A stretch of 64,000 bases of DNA from assembly GCA_032158295.1 (NCBI GenBank), contig CM063255.1, forward strand, positions 16,396,094 through 16,460,093. Reading direction: 5' to 3'. The translations under genes were made by a program, and so were the position numbers. The stretch is from Pycnopodia helianthoides (Eukaryota > Echinodermata > Asteroidea > Forcipulatida > Asteriidae). Positions 1 through 11,600 of the stretch are shown here, one piece after another (the first letter of the stretch is position 1; each line of letters begins with the position of its first letter). The notes below the pieces were generated by a model that did not search any database, was not told the DNA's origin, and saw only the letters and a list, made by a program, of their open reading frames with translations.

Positions 1-360
1 TCTGATAAGCAGATCTAGCAAAGCTATGAAGTGTAGCTGAGCTGTACTTTTTAAATTCACGCTGTTACCACAAAACTTCTTTCTTCTTTTCTCCCAGAAG
101 CTTGTTTATTTTCTCCACAGATGCCTTCTTGCCTTCGTAGTGTTGAGCATTCATTCTCTCGTACCAAAAACTCATGTATTAACCATTATCTCTGACATAA
201 CATTGCTTCAAGAAGTCTTGTAATTGCTACCCTCGGGCAACCCGGAGTCTTCTCTTGTGTTTCACAATTTTGCTAGTAGATATTTATCTTTTTGAAAAGA
301 TGCAACCTGGGAAGCGGCATTGTTAGCGGATAACCCTTAAGGGGATGCCACATTTCATGA

Positions 361-790
361 TGGCGTGTCGTGGCCGAGCGGATAAGAGCACCAGATTCAA
401 GCTCTGATGGTTTCTGTTCAGCAGAGTGTGGGTTCGAGTCCCAGTCGTGGACACTTGTGTCCTTAAGCAAGACACTTAACCATTATTGCTTCGTCCTTCG
501 GATGGGACGTAAAGCCGTTGGTCCCGTGTGTTGTGTAATGCATGTAAAAGAACCCAGTGCACTTATCGAAAAGAGAAGGGGTTCGCCCCGGTGTTCCTGG
601 TTTGATTGGCAGCATATTGCGCCACAGCACCTTGTAAACCATTACATTGTGCTATGTAAAGGAATAGGTCTCAAACTTCAAAAAGTAGCTCCACATGTAT
701 ACCTTGCAGGAAAATACTGACTGTTGAAGCGCCTTGAGCGTCACTGAGTGACGGATATGAGTGCTATATAAGAAGCCACTATTATTATTA
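361..790 (+). repeat. tRNA-headed SINE, full length
   Basis: The head gcgtgtcgtggccgagcgg plus ggttcgagtcc form Pol III A- and B-box-like motifs about 55 bp apart. The body contains CTTAAGCAAGACACTTAACC and GGATGGGACGTAAAGCCG. The tail reads gctatataagaagccacta followed by (ATT)n. Near-identical copies lie at 5052, 19021 and 31426. Confidence 0.9.
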
Positions 791-805
791 AGTAATAGAC
801 TGCAT

Positions 806-905
806 GGGCGTGTCGTGGCCGAGCGGTCTAGTTCAACCGACCCAAGCTCTGATGTTGTCAGCAGCAGAGTGTGGGTTCGAATCCCGGTCAAGACACTTGC
901 GCATA
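806..905 (+). repeat. tRNA-headed SINE, head fragment
   Basis: A second head (gggcgtgtcgtggccgagcgg to ggttcgaatcccggtcaag) follows about 16 bp after the (ATT)n tail of the previous copy, as in tail-targeted insertion. The body diverges after about 905. Confidence 0.75.
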
Positions 906-1309
906 AATGCTTTGTAAAAAATGGGAAGGTAGTGCATTCTGCTCTACCAGCCAGGCTCCTAGTGGATGATACCCATGCCGACATCCTTACGGACTGTGGT
1001 CCCTTTGGATGAATACTTGGACAAACTTGCACAGCCCATTTTTCCTTCCTTCTTTTTTTCCTCATCATGACTTAGATCGCATGGTTCTGTCAATCCTTTA
1101 CTAAAATTTAAGTAGTGCATTTCACTTAGTTTCACCTAACCTTCTTCAAACTTGCTTCATCTTTTGAGTGGAACATTTACAACCAATTTATGATCAATCC
1201 ACCAGTATTTCAGTAAGTTTTTTTCCAACAGTGCAGTTTTTCTCTTTTTCCCCCATTCTGCTTTGATTGCAAGAGTGCATGCCTGTCAATGCTCTGTACA
1301 GTCTGTGAA

Positions 1310-1760
1310 GGAATTAAGATCAGAAATGAATGAGTTCTTAACCACTGCAAGGTTGCCAGCTCTCCCTGAAAATCTCCCTGATTGTGGCAATTTTTTTTCT
1401 TCTCCATTACATGAGTTCGTAACCACTGCAGAGTTGCCAACTCACCCTGATTGTGCAGAAATGTCCCTGAGAATAAACCAATTTTTCCAGGTTCTGAGGA
1501 ACAAATTTGAAAATCTCCCGATTGTGGAAACTTTTGTTTCCATTACATGAGGTCTTAACGACTGCAGAGCTGCCAACTCTCCCTGATTCTGCAGAAAGTT
1601 CCCTGAAAATAAACCAATCTTTCCAGGTTCTGAGGAACAAGTTTTGAAAATCTCCCTGATGGTGGAATTTTTGTTATTATCCATTACATCTGTATGTGGA
1701 ATGCATTTCTAAATATCTCCCTGACTGCTGTACAAAATCTCCCTGATTGCAAGATGCAAT
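1310..1760. repeat. Degenerate tandem repeat (~110 bp unit)
   Basis: Blocks such as 'gaccactgcagagttgccaa', 'ctccctgattgtg' and 'ccaggttctgaggaacaa' recur three to four times with changes. Short open frames on both strands here are by-products of the repeat. Confidence 0.65.
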
Positions 1761-2413
1761 GTTGGTAAACCTCTGCGTGGTATTATTTTTCGGAGCTTGT
1801 TTGGATCTTCCGGAGTAATCATTTTCCTCTGTCACAATAAAATACTGACTTGACAAAGGAAAGACGGCAGACATTCTCATAACAAGTACTGGGATTCGTT
1901 GTTTTCTTGAGAGAAATTACGGGTATGTGAATTCTCGTGAATTGCAAAACATTAGCCGTAAGCCACGGCCGATTTTGATACAACGTACAACGCACGGTTG
2001 GATTATTATGTACAATAAAAGATTTCCAGTAAGGGCATGTGTATAAAATGTTACAGGTTCTTGAGTCCCACCACTGTGAATTGTTCTTAGGTTCTCTGTA
2101 TTTTATCTAACCAAATGGCTTTGTATGAGAGGAAAGGAATCCTGTTTGTATTAAGTCAATATGTGTGTGTTAGGTACTTGTTGTGTTGAGTCACAGGGTT
2201 TAGGAGCCTGACCCTAGCACATCGAGCACTTTGTTACCTTCGAAAAGAGGAAAGGGAAAAATTCAAGTCTCGGTTTTCGATCTATCATTTCAAGTTTTCC
2301 CCAAAACAGTTTTTAGTACCTCCTGACTTCATTTGGGTTAACATTTGTGGTGTCTGTATTTCCTCATTTATCACCACCACCCACCACCCTCTTCCACAAT
2401 GGGATGTCCCCAG

Positions 2414-2670
2414 CCTGTTAAAAAGGCTCCCCCTCCCGTCGCCCGCAAACCAGCCAGATGGGACGACCGGGATCCCCTAAGCCCCCCAGCCGCCCCCCAA
2501 CAGACGAGGAGAAGGAGGAGGTGGAGAAGTTGAAAGCGGCGAGGCAGGCTCGCAAGGAAGCCCTCAGGGTGGCGCGGCTGTCCACGGGGAGCACCTCAAG
2601 TCGGTCCTCGGCAGGGACGCCTAGTCCGCTGATGTCGCCTGAAATCTTGTCGCCGGTTAAATCCACTAAG
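2414..2670 (+). CDS. SCRIB: SCRIB exon a (Pro-rich then charged helix; apparent frameshift)
   Basis: The best acceptor is the AG at 2412-2413, after a C/T-rich tract. From there the frame reads PVKKAPPPVARKPARW and stops at about 2533. The frame that continues into the next exon starts near 2458 (GRPGSPKPPSRPPTDEEKEE, then a Lys/Glu/Ala helix and a Ser-rich stretch ending SPVKSTK). It ends at the donor AAG|gtgcca in phase 0, which matches exon b. Either one base is missing or extra at about 2450-2475, or the real acceptor is the AG at 2456-2457. The Pro/Lys-rich look of the upstream frame favours an indel. Confidence 0.75.
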
Positions 2671-5600
2671 GTGCCATTTTGTAATTGGTGGATAGTTGAT
2701 GGTTTTCTTTTTCTTTGTGGAAGTTGTATTTTCAAAACTTGGTTGTTGGTGAAGTCAATTTCAAACCTTGGTGTTGATGACTTTGGTGTATGTGGTTGCA
2801 TGCCCTTTTTATTTACATTGTTGTTATGTGTTCAGAGTTCAAGTAGTTGATCTTTCACTTCTTTGTTTAAACTAGTTGATCAGTGTGGAGTATCAGTGGA
2901 TGCATTGTTACCCATCCTTAGCTGTATGGAAAATTGTTAATCTTTTGCAAGAATGATACACTGATTTTGTGAATGTTTGTTGAATCCTTGGTTGATTTGT
3001 GTTGATTCCTAATGGTGACTGGTTGATTCCACTTCCAGGAAGTTGTTATCTGGTTGATAAGTTTTTCTAATCCCTTGTTGGTACCTTCTTGACTTTATAG
3101 TCAATTAGTTGAGATTGGTTTATGTATGAGTATATTCTGCATGTTGATATGATACCTTGTGGATATTTACTTGTTGGTGTTTTTATTTAAACCTTGGTGT
3201 TGATTATAAACGTTGATATTTGTTGATTTTGATATTTGTTGACGTGAGCGTTAGTATTCATCAACAGAAAGATTGGTATCTGTTGATTTTCTGTGTTGAT
3301 GTTTGCTGACACAGACATTGGTTTTTGTTGATTTGTATGTTGGCTTTTGTTTGTTGATTTATATATATCCACACTATACTAGTGGATAGCTTTCATTGTG
3401 AACATTTTGTTGACACGCTCTGTGTATTGTTCAGGATGTAAAATTCATTTCACAAATAATCATTGAATGATTCAGCTGAAAATTGTGTAAGTGGATTGTT
3501 TGTAGTTTTAGAGCTGTTTTTTTAAAGTTCAATTTGGTGTTGGTAAGTTCTTTTCGTTTTTTAAGCACCACTTAAGATAAAATCAACTTCTTGAGAAAGT
3601 TGAGAGTTGAGGTCATCAAAACTATCCCAATTGGGGATGAGCTTGTACCCCGTTTGAGCCTCTTTTACCCCAATCAGGTTATCAGCTTTCCCAAATCGGG
3701 ACACCCTCGGGAGACAATGACTATCTCTCTGTGTAAAGGCCATGCCACACAGGGCAATTTTTCTTCAGGCAACTTGGAGGCAACCCACTCCAAATAAATC
3801 AGCAGCACAGGAGACATTCTTCTGGCTGTAACTCACTATCCACAGGAAAGTAATGAGAAAAACTGAAATGCTGAATGAATTTCCTTATTGGAGATTGCCT
3901 GCAACTGGTTGCCTGTAAATTGCCCCATGTCACATAGCCTAAAGGGCTCTGTCACACGAGTCAACTTTGACAGGCAACTTGGAGGCAACTGACTGCAGTG
4001 CATACTACTGGACCACTTTGGTAGCACATGAGTGATTTTTTCAGACAATGTTTTACGATCCCCAATAAAAATATGTGAATTCGAAATGTGAATGCCTTTT
4101 CTTCTTGGAGAACGCCTGGAACTGGTTGCCTGTGAATTGCCCCCGTGTGGCATGACCCTAAGGCTGACCGAGTTAAGGTCATCAAAACCATACCAATCGG
4201 GATAAACTTGAACACTGATTGAGCCTCTTCTACCCTAATCAGGGTATCTGTTGTCACCCATCTCTGGTTTCTTTCATCATTTCATGCATTTTCAACTGCT
4301 TTCCAAAGCCTCTTTATAAATATCATGGAATCTCGGCAAAGTACTGAGCCATTTTTTGTTCTTGACAAAACAAAATGTAAGGTGAACAACCCTGAGATAA
4401 CCCACAGCATTTTGTTCATTACTATATTAGTTCATTGATCTATTTGACTCGATTGGCCCTATTTTTGACTGCTTGAGGGCGCTTTCCACAGCGAATTTCC
4501 CTTGCACCTCAGCTTTATCTATTTTTTCGACTGGCTGTATGTTGTTTTCTGGTACCAATGCCCAAACAGGTATCAATAATAGCAAAACAATTTTTTTTTA
4601 TAGACTTGTTTTCAATGGTTCACACAAAAAACCAGTTCGTTTAACTTGTTCTTGGTAACTTTACACCTGCCCTCACATGATCAAAATTACTGTGAATTCA
4701 GTCCGATTGAAATCATTTCTATATTTACAGGTAAACGGTGGACATTGTCTCTTAGTGTGCACGTTAAAATAAAAAAACAGAAATGACACTAGCGGAAGAA
4801 TTTGAATACTGACTTAGTCCTATTGCTTATAACCCTCATTTGCATCTCTAGCCGATGACTAATGCAACGGGTCCAGAACGAATGGCGTTCAAGGACAAAT
4901 GGAAGCGGTTTGAGCAGAAGGTTGATGACCAGGCTCACTCGACGCCCAAACCAGGTCAGTCAGAGATTTTTTCAGTCCTCTTTTCCCTCAAGTAATAACT
5001 TATTATTACGCCCCACTGTTGACGAAGCCACCGAGGGAGGTAGTTGTACCGTGGCGTGTCGTGGCCGAGCAGATAAGAGCACCGGACTTAAGCTCGGGTG
5101 TTTCTGATCAGCCGAGTGTGGGTTCGAGTCCCGGTCGTGACACTTGTGTCCTTAAGCAAGACACTTAACCATTATTGCTGCATCCCTCGGATGGGACGTA
5201 AAGCCGTAGTTCCCGCGTGTTGTGTAATGCACTTAAAAGAACCCAGTTACACTTATCAAAAAGAGAAAGGTTCGCCCCAGTTTTCCTTGTTTGATCGGCA
5301 GCATACTGTGCCACAGCACCTTGTAAACCAAGGATACATGATCTACACTCAGCAAATCCCGCAGTTACTTTATTTATTTTTTGCAAAAAAAAGCGGTCTC
5401 TTGTCCAATTATCGTTCCCTCCATTTTTTGGATCTTCCGCAGCGGGGAAGAAAGTCAACCTCGTCAGCGACCAAGACCTTCAGAAGATCAAGGAAGACGA
5501 GGACCGTAAGATGCAGTCCATGACGGAGGAGGAGATCATGAATTATTCACGTAATATCACCATAGAGACGACCCCTTCCAAGCAGACAATGTCGGAGGAT

Positions 5601-8600
5601 ATATTCAACGTCACCAGTTCCAGGTAAGGGGTGACCGGATCTCTCCGTCACTCAAATGGTGTTTTCCAAACTGAAATTTTTCACTTTTGTACCTTATCTT
5701 GATTCAAGTAGACTAGAACTATCGGGGCACATAAGTTTTGCTGACTTCACCATTGTCGTACCTTTTCTTGATTCAAAGGGAGTATAAAGTAAAACAGGCA
5801 AAGCGGTTTAGCCGACTTCGCTGTTGCTTTACCTTACCTTAATTCAAAGATAGTTGACATATCAGGCACATCAGTTTTTGCTGACTTTACCAGTGCTGTA
5901 CATTATCTTGATTCAAAGAGAGTGAGCATAGCAGGCACGACAGCCTTGGTGACCTCACTACAGCTGTACCATGTCTTGATTCAATGGGGCTAGATCAGGC
6001 ACAAGTTTTTCCTGACTTCACTAATGCTTGACCATATCTTGATGAAAAGAAACTAGGCAAACTAGGCGAAGAAGTGTCACTCTTTTGATTCAAAGGTACA
6101 ATAAGTAAAAAAAAAGCAGGCATAATAGCTTTGCTGACTTCACCAGCGCTCTACATTATCTTGATTCAAAGAGAGTAGACATACCAGTCAAAGCATTCTA
6201 GCCAGTATCACCTTACCTTTTAACAAGCTCGTCGATTTTTAATGCTGATTTTTTTTGCTGTGTGAATGTTGAAAAAAATTGGGTTATTGGTCAGTTAACA
6301 CAAATTGCCTTTCTTAAGTGTGTTAAAGCAAGTGGTTAATAGCAATCATTGCTGAGCAACTAATCAAAGTTTGAGAGCCTAGTAGAGATTTAACCCTTTC
6401 CTTACCACTGGTGACATTGAGCACAAAAGGCCTGAGCACAAAAGGCCATTTGCCATAAAGCTGTTTATCCTCCATACCCAAGCTTACCATCATGGGAAAG
6501 ACAAAGATCCCATCTATTATGCAATCTCTTTAAATTGAAGTGGAAAGATCCGAAATGCCAAACACCCACTGAGCGCCGTATGGTTGTGCACAAAAAAGTG
6601 TTGAGGTTACAGATGACATATTGGACATTTTTTTGGCCGATCTCAATAATTTTTGGATTATATGAAAGAGAATTCAATAATGTTTAATTATTAATTTTAC
6701 TGTAAATAATTAATTCAAGGTGTAAAAAGAGTTTTTAAAATTGGCCTTTGAACAAGGGCTCTCTGTTGTGTAAAACTTTGTGAAGAAACAATGCGGCCAC
6801 AAGCTGTTGTTTATGTCAAAACAATTTGATAACGAGAGGGTTAAAGGTTAAAAAATATTCATCTTGTTACATTTTTAAAAAATTGTTGATGTGAATTTTT
6901 ATCAAGTGATATCACACGTGAGAGAATGTTTGTTTTTTACAAAGAATATAATAATAGTTTCATCGACGACACTGTGATAAAACTCTTCTGGGCCCAATTT
7001 CATAGAGCTGCTTAAGCACAAAAAGTAGCTAAGCACAACAAAATTATGCTTACCAGAATACGGTTACCGGCCAAACTACCACGTCACATGTACAATTTGT
7101 GACTGGTATCCTGCTGATTTCTGTTTAGCAGAAAATTGTTAAGCAATATTTTGTGCTTAAGCAACTCTATGAAATTGGGCCCTGATGTTTCCAGTTGGGT
7201 CATAGCTTTGATATTTTAACCCTTTAGAGACCATTCTATCTGAAATCGGCATCACCATATACCCAGACATGGCAGTCATCAGGTCATCTCAGTGGTTTCT
7301 GTCCCTGCCTTTCACCTCTGTGAAACCCCGGTTCGAATCCCACCTGGGACCGGAGCCTTGCATGTGGATATGGGTTTTCAGTCCCTACCTCATTGCGTTG
7401 GTTTTCCCCCCCATTTGGGGTTTTCCATTCCACATCTAAAAACGGAACATTTGCTCTCGTTTCCTATTCACCATCATTTTAGAAATGAAGATAATGTTAA
7501 CATGTGAAACTCAGGCCATGACCTCTACTTTGACCTTTTGGGCAGGCGCGGTTCTAGAGCCAATATATTTTTGCGGGTTAGACCCCCTTCACCGTGATGT
7601 CACCCTTCTAACTTTCGCTACTGCTATTTAATTTTGGGAGTCCGAAAGCAACCTATACTATATACAGCGCATTTTTTCATGTATTTGGCGCGTAGCAAGT
7701 TTCAATTCCAAACTGAGATTGGTTTCATGTTCATGTGATACAAAACAAAACGAGGCGGAAGCGCCGGCGGAAACCACAAATTCTAAGCACTGCACTTGTC
7801 CAACATAAAACATCAAATGGCTCGGAAAACATTTAACAGTGCATGTAGTCTGGGCCAACACTATTTGTGACAAGACCCTACAAATCTATTCATTTGAATT
7901 TTTAATGAAGATCCAGTATTTTCCAGCATGTATCCTTTTCTTCCTTTTTCACCCTTGCATTTTTGTTTGAGGGGCTAAACAAAAGGTTTTTTTGGGGGGG
8001 ACCCCCTCCTAGTCCCCCCCATAGTCCCCCCCTAGTCCCCCCTAGTCCCCCCCCCCTAGTCCCCCCCCTAGTCCCCCCTAGTCCCCCCTAGTCCCCCCTA
8101 GTCCCCCCTAGTCCCCCCCCCCCTATTCCTCCCCCTAGTCCCCTCCCCCTAGTCCCCCCTAGGTCCCCCCTAGTCCCCCCTAGTCCCCCCTAGTCCCCCT
8201 AGTCCCCCCTAGTCCCCCCTAGTCCCCCCTAGTCCCACCCTAGTCCCCCCTAGTCCCCCTAGTCCTCCCTAGTCCCCCTGGTCCCCCCTGGTCCCCCCTA
8301 GTCCCCCCTAGTCCCACCTATTCCCTCCCCCTAGTCCCGTCCTAGTCCCCTCTAGTCCCGTCCTAGTCCCCTCTAGTCCCCCCTAGTCCCCCTAGTCCCC
8401 CCCTAGTCCCCCTAGTCCCCCTAGTCCCCCCCTAGTCCCGTCCCCCCCTAGTCCCCTCCCTAGTCCCCCCGCCTAGTCCCCCCTAGTCCCTCCCCCTGTA
8501 GAGCCGCGCCTGCTTTTTGGTTGAAAAGAGGTAGGTCAAGCCTTACCGTTGCCTGCGGTCACTATGGTCTCTCAATGGATAAACAAAGCTACATTACACT

Positions 8601-11600
8601 TGTTAGTCATCACTCAAGTCATGTTCCCTGTGTACTTGTAGTTATTCTTGTAGTATGACACTTCATAACACCAAACAAACTTTCAAACTCTGAGAATATG
8701 TTGGTCTTTGCGAAACCACTGCTTGGGCTTGGGCTCTGGCTTGAGCTCGGCCCACGGAAAGCACACGTTTTCTCTAAATAACTAACAGAGCCGAAGCCCA
8801 AGCCCATGCCTAAGCCGTGTTTTCTCAAAGGGTCTATGTATCCACTGCACATGTTTATTACCATAGACCCCCCCCCTCACCCATCTGCTTCTTTGTATGG
8901 ACTGAATGTCTCAAATTATTGTTTGAAGTCGGGTCAAAGTTGAAAGGTCATGCACTTGTCCTGTCCTGTCCTTCAGTGTTGAAATCTAATTAACTTGACA
9001 CTCCGATCAACCACTTACCACAAAAACAATGCTGTTCTCCTTGCAGCATCAGTCCCATAACCGGGCTACCCTCTGAAATTAGAACGGCAAAAGCCGAGCG
9101 AAGATACTATGAGAAATTAAAGACTGAGGGTCACGTTAGCCCCGACGTCAACCAAGAGGATGGGCTCGAAAAAAGCCTCTCCCCGGCTGAGCTCAGGTCA
9201 AAGGAGGCGGAGAAGCGGGCAGCATGGAGGGCAGCCAGGTAGGGACACTCCCTGCCCCTCCCTCCTTCCCTTCAGTTCAAACAAAAACATGTCCCCCCCA
9301 AGAAATCAGTTTGAAAATCACCCTCTTCTGTTTTTTTTTGTTCCCCCCAATAGACTGTAGCAAAACTAATGATCGATATTGATGCTGGTGTTGTTTGGTA
9401 TTGATTTAGATATTGGTTGTTATTGATTTGATTTGATATTGATCATTTTTGGTATTGATTTTGATGAGGGTCTACGTATTATGTACCACTTGTAAGAATA
9501 ATGAGTGCAGTATTAACCAGTGTATCAATAATGGTACTGATATAATAAATAATACTGATATAAAAGTTATACAAATTGATATTGATATAATATTAGATAT
9601 TGGTAATCAGTATTGATACTGATAAATAATAACGAGTAATCAATAATAGTCAATACTGAAATAAATAAATCAATTCTGATATAGTAGTGAATACATTGGT
9701 AATGAATACATTCAGATTCAATAATCAGTACTACTATAAAAATCAATACTGATACAGTAATAACTATTGGTAATACCAATACAATAAGAGAATGATCAAT
9801 AGCAATACCAACCAATATCATTATCAATAAGGTACAATGCAGTAATAAAATTCACATCTAAAAGAACAAAGGAATCAAGCAATTTATGAAAGTTGGGTAA
9901 ACGAATTAAAAAAAATTACTCCACACTCTTTCATGCTTTCAACCGCAAGAGTATCAAATTCCTGCTCAACATTCCATCTAGCTTAGCAAATCTCTCTTGA
10001 CTTAGCACTTCTTGAGGTGGACATGGGAACTGTGTGCTGTGACTTTCACCAACTGGGACCATTTTCACAAAGCTGCTCGGCAGAACAAAAAATATGCTGA
10101 GGCCATTTGTTTGGAAATCATTGGTTGCGGAAATGATCACTGAAGTAGTTTTGGCTGGTAACCGGATCAAGGTTTCTCTGTGTTTAGCTGCTTTGTGAGA
10201 ATGGTGCCAGTTTTTTTCTCTCCATAGACTGGCTTGAGCACAAAACGTAGCTAAGCACAACAGAATTATGCTTACCGGAATAAGGTTACCAGCCAAAAAT
10301 ACCATGTCATGTGTACCATCTGTGACTGGTATCCTGCTCATATTTGCTAAGCATGATTTCTCTGAAGCAATATTTTGTGCTTAAGCAGCTCTATGAATTT
10401 GGACCCAGCTGTTGCTTATCAGATATATTATGCCTTGTGTGTTTTTGCTTTGAAATTGCTGCAGTGAGAATCTGCCTTTTTGCTTTGGTTTGGGGTTACT
10501 GACCTTACATATTTAATTATTTGCCGTCAAGTTGGAACTAATTAAAAAAATTGGGAATCAGAACTTGTTGTCTTGTTGGGCTAGAATCGGAAGTTCTGCC
10601 TCAAATGTGAATTCAAATGAAAATTTTCAATTTAAGGCCAGTGTACAAATTCTGTTCAGACATGTTTTCCAGATGGTAGGATTTTTCTTTTAAGATTAGT
10701 GCATGTTTTTTTGTCGGACAGAATTTGACCTTTGGGTCTCCTTTGCAAACATATATAATATCATGGGTGGAATAATCTTTCCCGTAGTGGTCGCATTCTT
10801 ATTTAAAGATTTTGTGTCTAAGGTTTGGGTGGTGTTTTTTTGTGTCTTGGGTGGCGATGTAGATTAAGCCATGTCCGAATTGGCGGCTATGGCTTTGGCT
10901 GGATCACCACGCCATCATGCGTTGAAGTATATAACATCCTTAGCAACATCCTTAGCCATAGCAGCAGCCGCCAATTCGGATACAACCACAGTTGGACCTT
11001 TTTCATGGTGTTGCTATCTTTATCAGGTACCCTGTATAACTGTTCACAATGATAACGCAAGTTATCATTTGCCATAGAGGGACCAGACTTTTTTTTCCCC
11101 CACCCAGCCTCGGTTTGGTTACACTGGGCTGAATGGGAGAGAAAGCAAGATGGCCACTCCGTGATGAAGGCGTTAAATACACCTGTTTCAGTCTCTCTGT
11201 TTTTTTTTCCTAAACCCCTATCAGGATGAAGTCATTGGATGATGACGCCTTACGAGCTCAGATGGTGCTAACTCAAGTCAAAGATGCTGAAGACGGTCTC
11301 CACATCAACGCTCTTAGCAGTAAGTCTTTTACTACATTGCTAAAAATGGTTTTCTTGAAGTGAGAAAAAATCTTATTTGAAGAAAAATTTTCTTGTGTCA
11401 CTCCCTACAAAAAATCTTAACAGAAATTGTTTGTAGGGAGTGACACATGATTTTTTTTTTTTAAATAAGATTCTTTCTTCCTTTAAGAATAATATTTTTT
11501 GCAGTTAGAATAATATTTTGCAGTGTACATTAATTACAATAATTGCTTCCCTCCATCCAGGAGTGAGTGGGTGCCTGTGAGGGCAAGGATAGTTTAGCCT

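Larger units (their letters stand above)
1..2413. other. SCRIB intron (5' window edge): SINEs, no exon seen
   Basis: This stretch holds SINE copies (361-905), then a degenerate tandem-like region at 1310-1760. In that region phrases such as CTCCCTGATTGTGGCAA and CAGAGTTGCCAACTC recur about every 100-120 bp. I see no supported exon. A tRNA-SINE-like phrase (caacctgggaagcggca) at 303-319 matches one at 30073-30090. Confidence 0.6.
6240..9046. other. SCRIB intron: repeats, no exon seen
   Basis: The stretch contains a GGGCCCAATTTCAT element (6990-7182), a SINE (7270-7500), a C-rich minisatellite (7991-8505) and a palindromic element around 8700-8832. I found no further exon with matching phase. 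Confidence 0.55.

Noticed and set aside
361..470. Functional tRNA gene (Leu/Ser-like A and B boxes)
   Set aside because: The head has tRNA promoter-like motifs but no matching acceptor stem, and the same sequence runs into a SINE body in all copies.
370..720. 116-codon + strand ORF
   Set aside because: It lies entirely on a tRNA-headed SINE. Similar ORFs appear on the other copies at 5098, 19167 and 31473, so it is a repeat by-product.
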